DNA of 64,000 nt from RHKX01 sp963784885 (GTDB taxonomy: Bacteria > Actinomycetota > Thermoleophilia > Solirubrobacterales > 70-9): contig CAWATA010000006.1 in NCBI GenBank assembly GCA_963784885.1, forward strand, positions 1 through 64,000, read 5' to 3'. Below the pieces are notes generated by a model. The model searched no databases and had not been told where the DNA came from. It saw nothing but the letters and a program-made list of their open reading frames with translations. This document shows, in pieces, positions 52,003-60,032 of this stretch. The position numbers and the translations under genes were made by a program. Positions within the stretch are counted from its first letter, which is position 1. Each line of letters begins with the position of its first letter.

Positions 52003-52743
52003 GTGCGGGGCCTCAGCCACTCGTTCGGGACGACAGAGGTGCTCGCGGGCATCGACCTCGAAGTCGCACCCGGCGAGACGCTCGCGCTCGTCGGGCCTTC
52101 GGGGTGCGGGAAGTCGACCATGCTCGAGCTGATCGCCGGCCTGCTGCCGGCGCAGGCCGGGACGATCGCGATCGCCGGCGAGAACTCACCCCGGTCGCGG
52201 ATCGCAGCGTCCACATGGATGCCGCAGAGCGACATGCTGCTGCCCTGGAAGCGGGCCGCAGACAACGCAGCAGTGGCCCTGCGCATGGCAGGGCACGACC
52301 GCAGATCAAGCCGGGAGCGGGCGACCGCGATGCTCGGGCACCTCGGTCTGGCGGAATTCGCGGGCTCGTTCCCGCGCGAGCTCTCGGGCGGGATGCGCCA
52401 GCGGGTGGCGTTCGCCCGGACCCTTCTGGCCGGAACCCCGGTGCTGCTCCTCGACGAACCGTTCGCCGCGCTCGACGCGATCACCCGCGGTGAGCTCCAG
52501 AGCTGGCTCGTGGGGGTCCTTGCGGGCGAAGGGCGGACGACGGTCCTGGTCACCCACGACGTCGAGGAGGCGCTGTTCGTGGCCGACCGCGTCGTCCTCC
52601 TGACCCGGCGCCCGGCGCGGGTCGGAACGACGGTCGAATCACCGCGGGCTCCCGTCGGCTGCACCCGCGCGGAGGCGATCGGCCGCCCCGACTTCGTTGC
52701 GGCTCGGGCCGCGGCGCTCGCGACGCTCGGTGCCGGAGCATGA
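52003..52743 (+). CDS. ABC transporter ATPase, thiamine-precursor import (ThiZ-like)
   Basis: About 246 residues from the GTG used. LVGPSGCGKSTMLELIAGL is Walker A, MPQSDMLLPWKRAADN the Q-loop, RELSGGMRQRVAFARTLL the signature and VLLLDEPFAALDAITR Walker B, then THDVEEALFVADRVVLL. The Q-loop and LLPW pattern are those of the nitrate/taurine/HMP subgroup. The frame continues upstream to the riboswitch and the expected first strand (GIAVRGLSHSFG) would be lost with this GTG, so translation may start nearer 51925 at a non-ATG codon. Confidence 0.88.
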   Translation: MRGLSHSFGTTEVLAGIDLEVAPGETLALVGPSGCGKSTMLELIAGLLPAQAGTIAIAGENSPRSRIAASTWMPQSDMLLPWKRAADNAAVALRMAGHDRRSSRERATAMLGHLGLAEFAGSFPRELSGGMRQRVAFARTLLAGTPVLLLDEPFAALDAITRGELQSWLVGVLAGEGRTTVLVTHDVEEALFVADRVVLLTRRPARVGTTVESPRAPVGCTRAEAIGRPDFVAARAAALATLGAGA

Positions 52744-53549
52744 GGGCCGGGGTCGCCGATCGGGCGCTCCGCCTCTGGCCCGCCGCGGCCGTCATCGTCG
52801 CGCTCCTCGCCGCCTGGCAGCTCGCGGCGGCAAGCGGAACGCTCGCCGGCGCCCTCGGCCTCGACTCCTTCCTCGTCCCCTCCCCCGCCGAGATCGGCGA
52901 CTCGCTCTGGAGCGATCGCTCGCTGCTCGCGGACAACGCGTGGGTGACGTTCCAGGAGGTGCTGGCGGGATTCGCCACCGCGCTCGTCCTCGGGGTCACG
53001 ACCGCGGTGCTCCTCCATCTCTCGCCGCTTCTGCGGCGGATCTCCTATCCGCTCGTGATCGCGTCGCAGACGATCCCGGTGATCGTCATCGCGCCGATCC
53101 TCGTGGTCTGGTTCGGGTTCGGGATCGGTCCGAAGGTCGCGATCATCGCCCTGATCTGCTTCTTCCCGATCACCGTCAACACGCTCGACGGGCTCGCGAC
53201 GGTGCCGGCTGCGCAGCGCAAGCTGATGCGCTCGCTCGGCGCCGGGCGCATTCGCGTGCTGACCGCTCTCGAGGCCCCCACCGCGCTTCCGTTCGCGCTC
53301 AGCGGCGCCAAGATCGCCGCCGCCGTCGCGGTGATCGGTGCCGTCTTCGGCGAGTGGGCCGGCGCCGACGACGGTCTCGGTCACCTGATGCTCGTCGACA
53401 ACGCCAAGCTCGAGGTCGCGCGCCTGTTCGCGGCGATGGTCTGGCTGTCGGCGATGGCGATCGCGCTGTTCGCGTGCCTGACGCTCCTCGAGCGACGGAT
53501 CGCCTGGTGGGGGAAGGATGAAATCGACGAAAGGGGCAGAACCCGATGA
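52740..53549 (+). CDS. ABC permease, thiamine-precursor import (ThiX-like)
   Basis: A 269-residue membrane subunit with about six helices. FLVPSPAEIGDSLW, the EAA-loop region LMRSLGAGRIRVLTALEAPTALPF and FGEWAGADDGLGHLM match the nitrate/sulfonate/HMP permease family. Overlaps the ATPase stop by four bases (ATGA) and the next gene by four bases, so all three subunits are translated together under the TPP riboswitch. Confidence 0.9.
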   Translation: MRAGVADRALRLWPAAAVIVALLAAWQLAAASGTLAGALGLDSFLVPSPAEIGDSLWSDRSLLADNAWVTFQEVLAGFATALVLGVTTAVLLHLSPLLRRISYPLVIASQTIPVIVIAPILVVWFGFGIGPKVAIIALICFFPITVNTLDGLATVPAAQRKLMRSLGAGRIRVLTALEAPTALPFALSGAKIAAAVAVIGAVFGEWAGADDGLGHLMLVDNAKLEVARLFAAMVWLSAMAIALFACLTLLERRIAWWGKDEIDERGRTR

Positions 53550-54544
53550 GGACCCGAATCCCGGCGGCGGCAGCCGCTCTCCTGGCCGCGCTGACCCTTG
53601 CCGCCTGCGGCGGCGATGACGGCGGCGGCGAGCAGTTCGACCTCGCGCTCGACTTCTACGTCAACCCCGACCACGCGGGCATCTACACGGCGCTCGACCG
53701 CGGGTATTTCGTCGACGCGGGCCTCGACGTCCGCCCACAGGTCCCCTCCGATCCGTCGGCACCGATCAAGCAGGTCGCCGCCGGCAGGGTCGACCTCGCC
53801 ATCTCCTACGAGCCCGAAGTCGTTCTCGCCCGCGACCAGGGCCTCGACGTCGTCGCGGTCGCGGCGGTCGTCAACGGACCGCTGACCTCGCTGATCTCAC
53901 TGCCGGAAGCGGGGATCGCGGGGGCTGACGACCTGGCCGGGAAGACGGTCGTGACCGCGGGAATCCCCTACCAGGCCGCCTACCTCGACACGATCCTCGA
54001 CCGCGCCGGCGTCGATCCGGACTCGGTCGAGCAGGTCGATGTCGGGTTCAACCTCATGCAGCCGGTCATCTCGGGTCGCGCCGACGCGATGTTCGGCGGC
54101 TTCCTCAACATCGAGGGGGTCGACCTCGCCGAGCGCGGGCTCGACCCGCGGGTCGTCCCGGTCGACCGCCTCGGCGTTCCGACCTACGACGAGCTCGTCC
54201 TCGTCGCCGACGCCGACCGGCTCGCCGAGGATCCCGAGCCGATCCGCGAGTTCATCGCCGCGCTGGAGCGCGGGACCTACGCGGCGGCGCGCGACCCGCA
54301 GGCCGCGACCGATGCGGTGCTCGCCGCCGGCGAGGGCCTCGATCCGGCGCTCACCCGAGCCGAGATCGACAAGACCCTCCCACGCCTGGTGCCGCCCGGC
54401 GACATGCCCTACGGCTGGATGGAACCCGCCCGCTGGCAGCGATTCGCCGACTACCTCTACGAGGCGAACCAGGTCGACGCCCGCCCAAGGGCGGCGGACC
54501 TGCTGACGAACGACCTGCTGCCGAAGGCCAAGGGCCCCGGCTGA
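53546..54544 (+). CDS. Substrate-binding lipoprotein, thiamine-precursor import (ThiY/NMT1-like)
   Basis: A 332-residue protein with a lipoprotein signal (lipobox LAAC, Cys21), then an NMT1/THI5-like domain: LDFYVNPDHAGIYTALDRGYF, IKQVAAGRVDLAISYEPEVVLA, GKTVVTAGIPYQAAYLDTIL and FGGFLNIEGVDLA. ThiY homologues bind formylaminopyrimidine or HMP, which the organism could turn into thiamine. The context (riboswitch, ATPase, permease) supports this. Anchored outside the cell membrane. Confidence 0.9.
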   Translation: MRTRIPAAAAALLAALTLAACGGDDGGGEQFDLALDFYVNPDHAGIYTALDRGYFVDAGLDVRPQVPSDPSAPIKQVAAGRVDLAISYEPEVVLARDQGLDVVAVAAVVNGPLTSLISLPEAGIAGADDLAGKTVVTAGIPYQAAYLDTILDRAGVDPDSVEQVDVGFNLMQPVISGRADAMFGGFLNIEGVDLAERGLDPRVVPVDRLGVPTYDELVLVADADRLAEDPEPIREFIAALERGTYAAARDPQAATDAVLAAGEGLDPALTRAEIDKTLPRLVPPGDMPYGWMEPARWQRFADYLYEANQVDARPRAADLLTNDLLPKAKGPG

Positions 54545-54550
54545 CCCACC

Positions 54551-54797
54551 CCGGCTGGGGTAGACACACATGTCATCCCGCCCCCTACCACCGCGCCGGC
54601 CGACCGGACCGGACGCGAAGCGGAGCCCCCGGCTGGGGTCAGACACACATGTCTTCCCGTCACGCACCACCGCGCCGACCGACCGGACCGGACGCGAAGC
54701 GGAGGATCCGGTCGGAGTGATCTGGTCATCCCGCCACGCACCACCGCGCCGCCCGGCGGAAGCGGACGCGCAGCGGAGCATTCCGCCGGAGTCATCT
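54551..54797. repeat. Three tandem imperfect repeats of about 79 bp
   Basis: Units start at about 54551, 54629 and 54708, each opening CCGG(C/T)(T/C)GG(G/A)GT and sharing ACCACCGCGCC and GCGGAGC, separated by blocks rich in CCGACCGGACCGG. Units 1 and 2 both contain GACACACATGTC; unit 3 lacks it. A partial fourth start (CCGCCGGAGTCATC) overlaps the end of the glycosylase gene. It fills the space between two convergent genes. Confidence 0.75.
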
Positions 54798-55791
54798 AAG
54801 CCGCCTCGAACTCCGGATTGGCCGGGTGGTAGGTCAGCTTCGGTCGCTCGCGGAGCGCGTCGCCGAACCCGGCCAGCATGAACCGGCCCGCGAGCCCTCG
54901 GTACGGCTCATACGGCAGGAAGTACTCCTCGACCTCGGCAACCGTCGCCCGGCGCCCGAGCCCGGCGAGGTGGCCGACGAGCTTCACGTAGGCGAGGTCG
55001 CCGGCCGGCAACGAGTCGAAGTCGCCGCGGCCCTTGAGGGCGAGGACCTGCATCGTCCAGGGGCCGATCTCGCTGATCGCCCGCAACCGGGCGTCGCCGG
55101 CCGGATCGGCGGGGTCGCAGCGTCCCGAAGCGACCTCGCGCGCGGCCTTCGTCAACGCCAGCGCACGCTTCGGAGCGAGATCCAGCGCCGCCAGCTCCGC
55201 CGGCGCGAGGGCAGCGATCGTCCTCGCGCACGGCACGTCGGCCAGCGGCCGAGCGCGGCCCGCGAAGCTCAGCGCCGGCCCCCAGCGGCGGACGATCCGC
55301 CGCTGGATCGCTGCCGCTCGCGTCGACTCGATCAGCTGCTCGGTCACGGCCCAGGCGAATGCCTCCCAGGCATTCGGCGTGCGCTTGACCCGGTAGCCGG
55401 GCATCCGTCTGATCAGCGGACGCAGCAGCGGGTGGTCGCGAAAGCGGCGCATGAACGGCCTCATGTCGTCGTCGACGCCGAGGGCGTGACGGATTCGCTC
55501 GATCGCGACCTCGAGCTCGGCGGCCGTCGCGCGGTCGCGCTCGCCCGGCGGCAGCCAGGCGCCGGGCGCGGGCATCGCCGCGATCGCCACCTCGCCGCGG
55601 TTCCCCTCCCAGGCACGGGTCAGGACCGGACGAGCGGCGACGTGGAGGAAGCGCTCGTAGACGCCGTCGCGGGATCGTGCGACCCCGTCGGGGAAGCGGC
55701 GGCCACGCGGGAACCGGAAGTGGCACGGCGGGCGCACCTCGACGACCAGCGACCCTCCCGGGCCACGGGTCAGCCGATCTGAGCGGGACAT
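54796..55791 (-). CDS. AlkA-type DNA-3-methyladenine glycosylase
   Basis: A 331-residue HhH-GPD glycosylase. An N-terminal AlkA-like part (VVEVRPPCHFRFPRGRRFPDGV) is followed by PNAWEAFAWAVTEQLIES, the helix-hairpin-helix LRAISEIGPWTMQVLALKGRGDFDSLPAGDLAYVKLVG with the catalytic Asp after PAG, and the FLPYEPYRGLAGRFML end. Excises alkylated bases in base-excision repair. Starts on the ATG of a TGATG overlap with the preceding small gene. Confidence 0.85.
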   Translation of the reverse strand: MSRSDRLTRGPGGSLVVEVRPPCHFRFPRGRRFPDGVARSRDGVYERFLHVAARPVLTRAWEGNRGEVAIAAMPAPGAWLPPGERDRATAAELEVAIERIRHALGVDDDMRPFMRRFRDHPLLRPLIRRMPGYRVKRTPNAWEAFAWAVTEQLIESTRAAAIQRRIVRRWGPALSFAGRARPLADVPCARTIAALAPAELAALDLAPKRALALTKAAREVASGRCDPADPAGDARLRAISEIGPWTMQVLALKGRGDFDSLPAGDLAYVKLVGHLAGLGRRATVAEVEEYFLPYEPYRGLAGRFMLAGFGDALRERPKLTYHPANPEFEAA

Positions 55792-56114
55792 CAGCGGCCG
55801 AGCAGGTGGACGTCGACGAGGAATGAGCGGCTCGCGATCACGTCGCGATCGCTCCGGGCCCGGCGGGCGGTGCGGCGGGTGCGCCCGCCGGTCATCGCCT
55901 TCGCGGCGCTGACGGCGACCACGGTCGCGGCGCCGGCGGCGATCCCGCCGGCGGCGACGACGGCGATGGCGCGAACCTCGCCGCGCCAGGCGCTGAGCTC
56001 GGACGGGGTCCGGCGCTCGGCCAGGGCCCGGACGGGCGCCTCGGCCGGCTCCTGATCCTCCTCGCCGAGTGGCTCCTCGACCGCCTCGGCGTCAACAACC
56101 GGTCCAGTGCTCAT
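55791..56114 (-). CDS. Small single-helix membrane protein
   Basis: About 107 residues: an acidic N-terminus (EAVEEPLGEEDQEPAEAP), one Ala/Val-rich membrane helix (IAVVAAGGIAAGAATVVAV), then a basic stretch (GGRTRRTARRARSDRD). No family recognised. Its stop overlaps the AlkA start (TGATG), so they are likely cotranscribed. Confidence 0.5.
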   Translation of the reverse strand: MSTGPVVDAEAVEEPLGEEDQEPAEAPVRALAERRTPSELSAWRGEVRAIAVVAAGGIAAGAATVVAVSAAKAMTGGRTRRTARRARSDRDVIASRSFLVDVHLLGR

Positions 56115-56173
56115 CGGCGCCAGTCTACGCACCGCCTCGGCGCTGCGAGTGGCACAAGTGGAACACTGAGGGC

Positions 56174-57445
56174 ATGAGCGAACAGCTTTCCGCGCAAGGT
56201 CCGCGAATCGAAGCGGACGTCTTCGCCAAGGCCCGCGATCACGATCGCCGCGAGATCCTCGAGCTCGCCGAAAAGGCCGACATGATGCCCTACTTCCGGC
56301 TGCTCACCTCGCAGGCGGGGCCCGTCGTCGAGATGGAGGGGCGCGAGACGCTGATGCTCGGCTCCAACAACTACCTCGGGCTGACCGGCGACCCGCGGGT
56401 CAAGCAGGCGGCACGGGATGCACTCGACACCTACGGCACGGCGCTGACGGGGTCGCGGCTGCTGAACGGGACGATTCCCCTCCACATCGAGCTCGAGGAG
56501 GAGCTCGCCGACTGGATGGGCACCGAGGCGGCGCTGGTGTTCACGACCGGCTATCAGGCGAACGTGGGCTGCATCGGCACGATCCTCGGCCCCGGCGACA
56601 CGGTCATCTGCGACTCCGGCGACCACGCCTCGATCCTCGACGGCTGCCGGCTCTCCGGCGCCAAGCTGCGGCCGTTCCGGCACAACCGCATGGACAAGCT
56701 CGAGCGGATGCTCGACCGGGCAGCAGGCGACGGCGGCGGCGTGCTCGTCGTGGTCGACGGCGTCTTCTCGATGGAGGGCGACATCTGCCCGCTGAACGAG
56801 GTCGTCGCCCTCTGCGAGCGCTACGGGGCGCGGCTGATGGTCGACGAGGCCCATGGCGTCGGCGCACTCGGGGCCCGGGGCGCCGGCGCGAGCGAGCTGC
56901 TCGGCGTCGAGGCCTCGGTCGACCTGCGGATGGGCACGTTCTCGAAGAGCTTCGCTTCCTGCGGAGGGTTCATCGCCGGCCCCGCCGAGGTGATCGACTA
57001 CCTGCGGATCGCCGCCCGCTCGTTCCTCTTCAGCGCCGCCGCGGTACCCGCGGCCGTCGGCGCTGCGCTGGCGGCGCTGCGGATCATCCGCAGCGAGGGT
57101 CCCGAGCTGATCGCGAAGCTTCTCGACAACGCCGCCTACCTGCATGGCGGGCTGACCGGGCTCGGGCTCCGCGTCGTCGAACCGACCGTCCTGCCCGACG
57201 GCAGCGAGGCGCTGACCCCGATCGTCCCGGTGATCGTCGGCGAGGACGTCCGCGCGGCGATGCTCTGGAAGGCGCTCTTCGCGGAGGGGCTCTACACCAA
57301 CGTCGCCCTGCACCCGGCGGTGCCGCCGGCGGGGGCGCTGCTGCGGACCAGCCTGATGGCGACCCACGAGACCGAGCATCTCGACCGGGCCCTGGCGATC
57401 TTCGAGCGGGTCATCGAGCGCTCGCCCGAGCTGGTTTCCGGCTGA
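56174..57445 (+). CDS. Alpha-oxoamine synthase family aminotransferase-like enzyme
   Basis: A 423-residue PLP enzyme. LGSNNYLGLTGDPRVKQAARDAL, YGTALTGSRLLNGTIPLHIELEEELA, LVFTTGYQANVGCI, DSGDHASILDG, MVDEAHGVGALG and the PLP lysine in GTFSKSFASCGGFIAG place it among the alpha-oxoamine synthases (2-amino-3-ketobutyrate CoA ligase, serine palmitoyltransferase, BioF). The SKSFASCGG form and the N-terminal extension lean towards the serine palmitoyltransferase/KBL side, but substrate cannot be fixed. ATG start 59 bases past the divergent gene. Confidence 0.82.
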   Translation: MSEQLSAQGPRIEADVFAKARDHDRREILELAEKADMMPYFRLLTSQAGPVVEMEGRETLMLGSNNYLGLTGDPRVKQAARDALDTYGTALTGSRLLNGTIPLHIELEEELADWMGTEAALVFTTGYQANVGCIGTILGPGDTVICDSGDHASILDGCRLSGAKLRPFRHNRMDKLERMLDRAAGDGGGVLVVVDGVFSMEGDICPLNEVVALCERYGARLMVDEAHGVGALGARGAGASELLGVEASVDLRMGTFSKSFASCGGFIAGPAEVIDYLRIAARSFLFSAAAVPAAVGAALAALRIIRSEGPELIAKLLDNAAYLHGGLTGLGLRVVEPTVLPDGSEALTPIVPVIVGEDVRAAMLWKALFAEGLYTNVALHPAVPPAGALLRTSLMATHETEHLDRALAIFERVIERSPELVSG

Positions 57446-57782
57446 GCGCAGAGCCGCGACACCGGCGAACGGTGTCCGGATTCATTACCCCTCCTCGGGT
57501 AGTTTCGCCTTGTCCACTTGGTCACAAGCCCGAATCCGTGGTCACTACCCCCCAAAAACATGCTCTTAGCGACCGTCTCGGACGGATCCGGGGGGTCGAG
57601 GGGGGCACGCCGGACGCATGGTCACTAGGCTGCCCAACGCACCGAACGCTACCGGGGTAGGAGCGAGTCGGAGGGTCCTCCTGAAGGGCTCCCGAGGCCG
57701 CGATCCATCCGTGGATCACCCTCGTTCGGCGTGGAAAATCTAGTCAAATCACCACCGCTCTCAAGCAGGAGGAGGAGTGAGT
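57446..57782. other. Intergenic region upstream of mIHF with repeated GGTCAC boxes
   Basis: About 335 bases. GGTCAC occurs at 57520, 57540 and 57620, the spacing being 20 and 80 bases, all on the same strand. These may be operators of the mIHF gene. No gene seen. Confidence 0.45.
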
Positions 57783-58121
57783 ATGGAAGCTGCCTCGACG
57801 GCTGCACCCGCCGCTGTGCCACAACATATCCGTGCCCTCGAGCACGCCAACCGGGTTCGCCTCGCGCGGGCGGCCCTGAAGCGCTCGGTTCGGGCAGGAG
57901 ACCTCCCCGTGGGGCAGGTCGTCCGCTCGTGCCCGTGGGAAGCGGAGACGATGACCGTCTCGGAGTTGCTGCGCAGCCAATCGCGATGGGGCCGAACGAG
58001 GACCCGCAAGTTCCTGGTACCGCTGGCCGTCAACGAGAATCGTCAGCTCGGCCGGCTGACACTGCGCCAGCGAGAGGCGCTCGCCGGCGCGCTCGAGGAG
58101 AAGCAGGCCTCACGCCGCTGA
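57783..58121 (+). CDS. mihF: Actinobacterial integration host factor
   Basis: A 112-residue nucleoid protein. HANRVRLARAALKRSVRAGDLPVGQVVRSCPWEAETMTVSELLRSQSRWGRTRTRKFL is the mIHF signature including the helix-two-turn-helix; the ending RLGRLTLRQREALAGALEE is standard. It binds DNA in actinobacteria and shapes recombination and transcription. The ATG at 57783 is favoured over a GTG two codons earlier because AGGAGGAG stands seven bases before it. Strong sign that the right part is from an actinomycete. Confidence 0.92.
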   Translation: MEAASTAAPAAVPQHIRALEHANRVRLARAALKRSVRAGDLPVGQVVRSCPWEAETMTVSELLRSQSRWGRTRTRKFLVPLAVNENRQLGRLTLRQREALAGALEEKQASRR

Positions 58122-58135
58122 TCAGGTCGTCCAGT

Positions 58136-58167
58136 CGCCGGCCCGGGCAGGAGATCCCGGGCCGGCG
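58136..58167 (+). terminator. Strong hairpin terminator after mihF
   Basis: Perfect 12-bp arms CGCCGGCCCGGG and CCCGGGCCGGCG around an eight-base loop, 14 bases after the mihF stop; the convergent gene ends just past it. Confidence 0.75.
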
Positions 58168-58203
58168 GCGTTGCCTCCTGCCCTCCCCCGACCCACCCTC
58201 GCC

Positions 58204-58737
58204 TCAGCGCCGGCGACGGAGTGGAGCGAAGCGATAGCGATCGCCGCCCGAGCGGCTGCTGAACACCCGCGTCAGCAGCAGGGCCGCGACGACGAAGACG
58301 GCGACTGCGATGGCCGCCCGGGCGAGCTGCGGCAGGCCCGCCGGGGCCAGGTAGAAGAGCAGCCCGAGGATGATCAGCGCCGGTACCCCCGCGAGCACCG
58401 CCGTATGGGACCGGTACCCGGCGAAATGCTCGCGGATGCTGAGCTCGAGGCCGCCGATCGAGCCCAGCGCAAGGCCGGCGGCGATCAGGATCGGCCCGCG
58501 GGATCCTCCGACGACGAAGAGGCCGAGGATCAACATCACGATCGCCGCGAGCACGCAGAGCTCGACGAGGGGGAAGCTTCCCCACGGCGCGGGCGGCGGC
58601 TCCTCGCCGGCGGCGGCGACCCGGCGCGGCGCGACCTGCTTCGGGCGCGGCTCCGCTGGCGCCGAGCCCTCGGGCGCCGGAGCCGGGCCCGAGCGGGCGC
58701 GGCGCTTGCGGCGCTTACGCGCCTTCGACGAGGCCAT
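58204..58737 (-). CDS. Four-helix membrane protein with basic N-terminus
   Basis: A 177-residue protein. The first 35 residues are basic and Pro/Ala-rich (KARKRRKRRARSG), then about four membrane helices (LVELCVLAAIVMLILGLFVV, PILIAAGLALGSIGGLE, AVLAGVPALIILGLLFYLA, LARAAIAVAVFVVAALLL). No family recognised. Nine bases past the stop of the upstream gene on the same strand. Confidence 0.55.
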   Translation of the reverse strand: MASSKARKRRKRRARSGPAPAPEGSAPAEPRPKQVAPRRVAAAGEEPPPAPWGSFPLVELCVLAAIVMLILGLFVVGGSRGPILIAAGLALGSIGGLELSIREHFAGYRSHTAVLAGVPALIILGLLFYLAPAGLPQLARAAIAVAVFVVAALLLTRVFSSRSGGDRYRFAPLRRRR

Positions 58738-58746
58738 CGCCGTCGC

Positions 58747-59319
58747 TCACCGGTCCACCGGGCCGGTCGGGAATTGAGGCGGGACGCGCTCCTGGCACGC
58801 CCCGCAGGCTAAGGGACAGCCGGAGGACAGCTTGACCCGCCACCACCCGGCGATCATCCCGAGCAGACCCCAGCGCGGACGGACGTGCCAGTGCTTGCAG
58901 TTTCGCTCGCCGACGTCTTCGCCGCGGACCCGGACCCAGGGATGAGCGGCCGGGTCGGCGATCATCCGCTCGACGAGCGCCCGCCCCTCCTCCTCGGCTT
59001 CGGCTCGGCGAGCGATCTCAGCGCGGGCCTCGGCCAGGCGATCGGCGAGGCCGTCGCGGATTCGCTCGAGCTCGGCGAGGCCGAGGACTCGCGGTCCGCC
59101 GGCGGCGCCGACGCGCCAGTCGATCCCGAGGCGCGGCGAAGTGCTCGCGAAGAGCTCGGAGAGATCGCGCTCCATCCGGGCGATCTGGTCGCGGAGCGAA
59201 CGCCTGGCGGCGCCGACGGCGACGTCGCCGGGCCTCTCCGCGGGCGACGGCGCGGGATCCGGCGGCGGGACCTCCCGCGCATTCCCTGGCTTCGGCTCGT
59301 ACTCGAGAAGCTCCGCCAA
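58747..59319 (-). CDS. Uncharacterised cysteine/histidine-containing protein
   Basis: About 190 residues from a TTG. The first part is Pro-rich; a helical middle (LRDQIARMERDLSELFAS, LAELERIRDGLADRLAEARAE) leads to a C-terminal ERNCKHWHVRPRWGLLGMIAGWWRVKLSSGCPLACGACQ segment whose Cys and His could bind a metal. The TTG is chosen because AAAGGAG stands four bases before it. I recognise no family. Confidence 0.55.
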   Translation of the reverse strand: MAELLEYEPKPGNAREVPPPDPAPSPAERPGDVAVGAARRSLRDQIARMERDLSELFASTSPRLGIDWRVGAAGGPRVLGLAELERIRDGLADRLAEARAEIARRAEAEEEGRALVERMIADPAAHPWVRVRGEDVGERNCKHWHVRPRWGLLGMIAGWWRVKLSSGCPLACGACQERVPPQFPTGPVDR

Positions 59320-59386
59320 CGGGCTCCTTTCCGGTCGAGGTCGGGCCAATTGTAGCCGCGATCGCCACCCGAACGAGGGTTTCGGC

Positions 59387-60031
59387 TCATCCCACCGCGA
59401 TGATCTCGGCGGCGATCCACAGTGCCTCCTCGACGGCGATCTCGGGCACGCCCGCGACCCCGACGACCACGAGCGCAGTCCGCTTCGTCGCCGGCGAGAC
59501 ACCCCGGCCCGCGGCGATCGCTCCGAAGAGGAGGCTGAGCGGCCGGAGCTCATCGGCGAGGACCAGCGTCCCCTCCGGCAACCCGCCCGGCCTGCCCTCG
59601 AGGGCCTCACCGGGGATGCTCGGTCGAACCGCCAGGCCACCCTCGATCCGGCCCGCATCGAGGGCCAGGAGGGGGACTCCGGACTCGATCATCGCGATCG
59701 TCAGGGCGTCGTCGAGCAGGTTGCGGGAGACGAAGCCGCCCTTCAGCATCCGGTCGAGGACGACCCGCTCCGGCGGCGGCGGCTGTTCGTCCGGATCGAG
59801 ACCGATGTGCCGGTAGAAGACCCGGTAAGCCCAGGGAATCGGCTTCGTCCGGAACGCCAATGCCTGCGGCCCGGCGAAACGATCCGACAGCGCGGCGAGC
59901 CGCTGCTTCAGCCCCCGCGGCGAACGCCCCGAACCGTGATCGACCTCGACCCAGCGGAGGTAGAGGCCGGGATGCTCCTCGGCGAGCCGGCGGTCGATCG
60001 CCCCGTGAGAGAGATCGCCGCCGTCGGTCAA
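59387..60031 (-). CDS. B3/B4 tRNA-binding-domain protein
   Basis: A 214-residue protein with the B3/B4 domain known from the beta chain of phenylalanyl-tRNA synthetase, here free-standing: IPWAYRVFYRHIGLDPDEQPP, GGFVSRNLLDDALTIAMIESGVPLLALDAGRI, GTLVLADELRPLSLLFG and VVVGVAGVPEIAVEEALWIAAEII. Free B3/B4 proteins may remove mischarged amino acids from tRNA; the amino acid is not known. Its start meets the stop of the TlpA-like gene. Confidence 0.8.
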   Translation of the reverse strand: MTDGGDLSHGAIDRRLAEEHPGLYLRWVEVDHGSGRSPRGLKQRLAALSDRFAGPQALAFRTKPIPWAYRVFYRHIGLDPDEQPPPPERVVLDRMLKGGFVSRNLLDDALTIAMIESGVPLLALDAGRIEGGLAVRPSIPGEALEGRPGGLPEGTLVLADELRPLSLLFGAIAAGRGVSPATKRTALVVVGVAGVPEIAVEEALWIAAEIIAVG

Positions 60032-60032
60032 C

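Noticed and set aside
54551..54797. CRISPR array
   Set aside because: Units are about 79 bp with variation throughout, no short exact repeats with unique spacers, and no cas genes.
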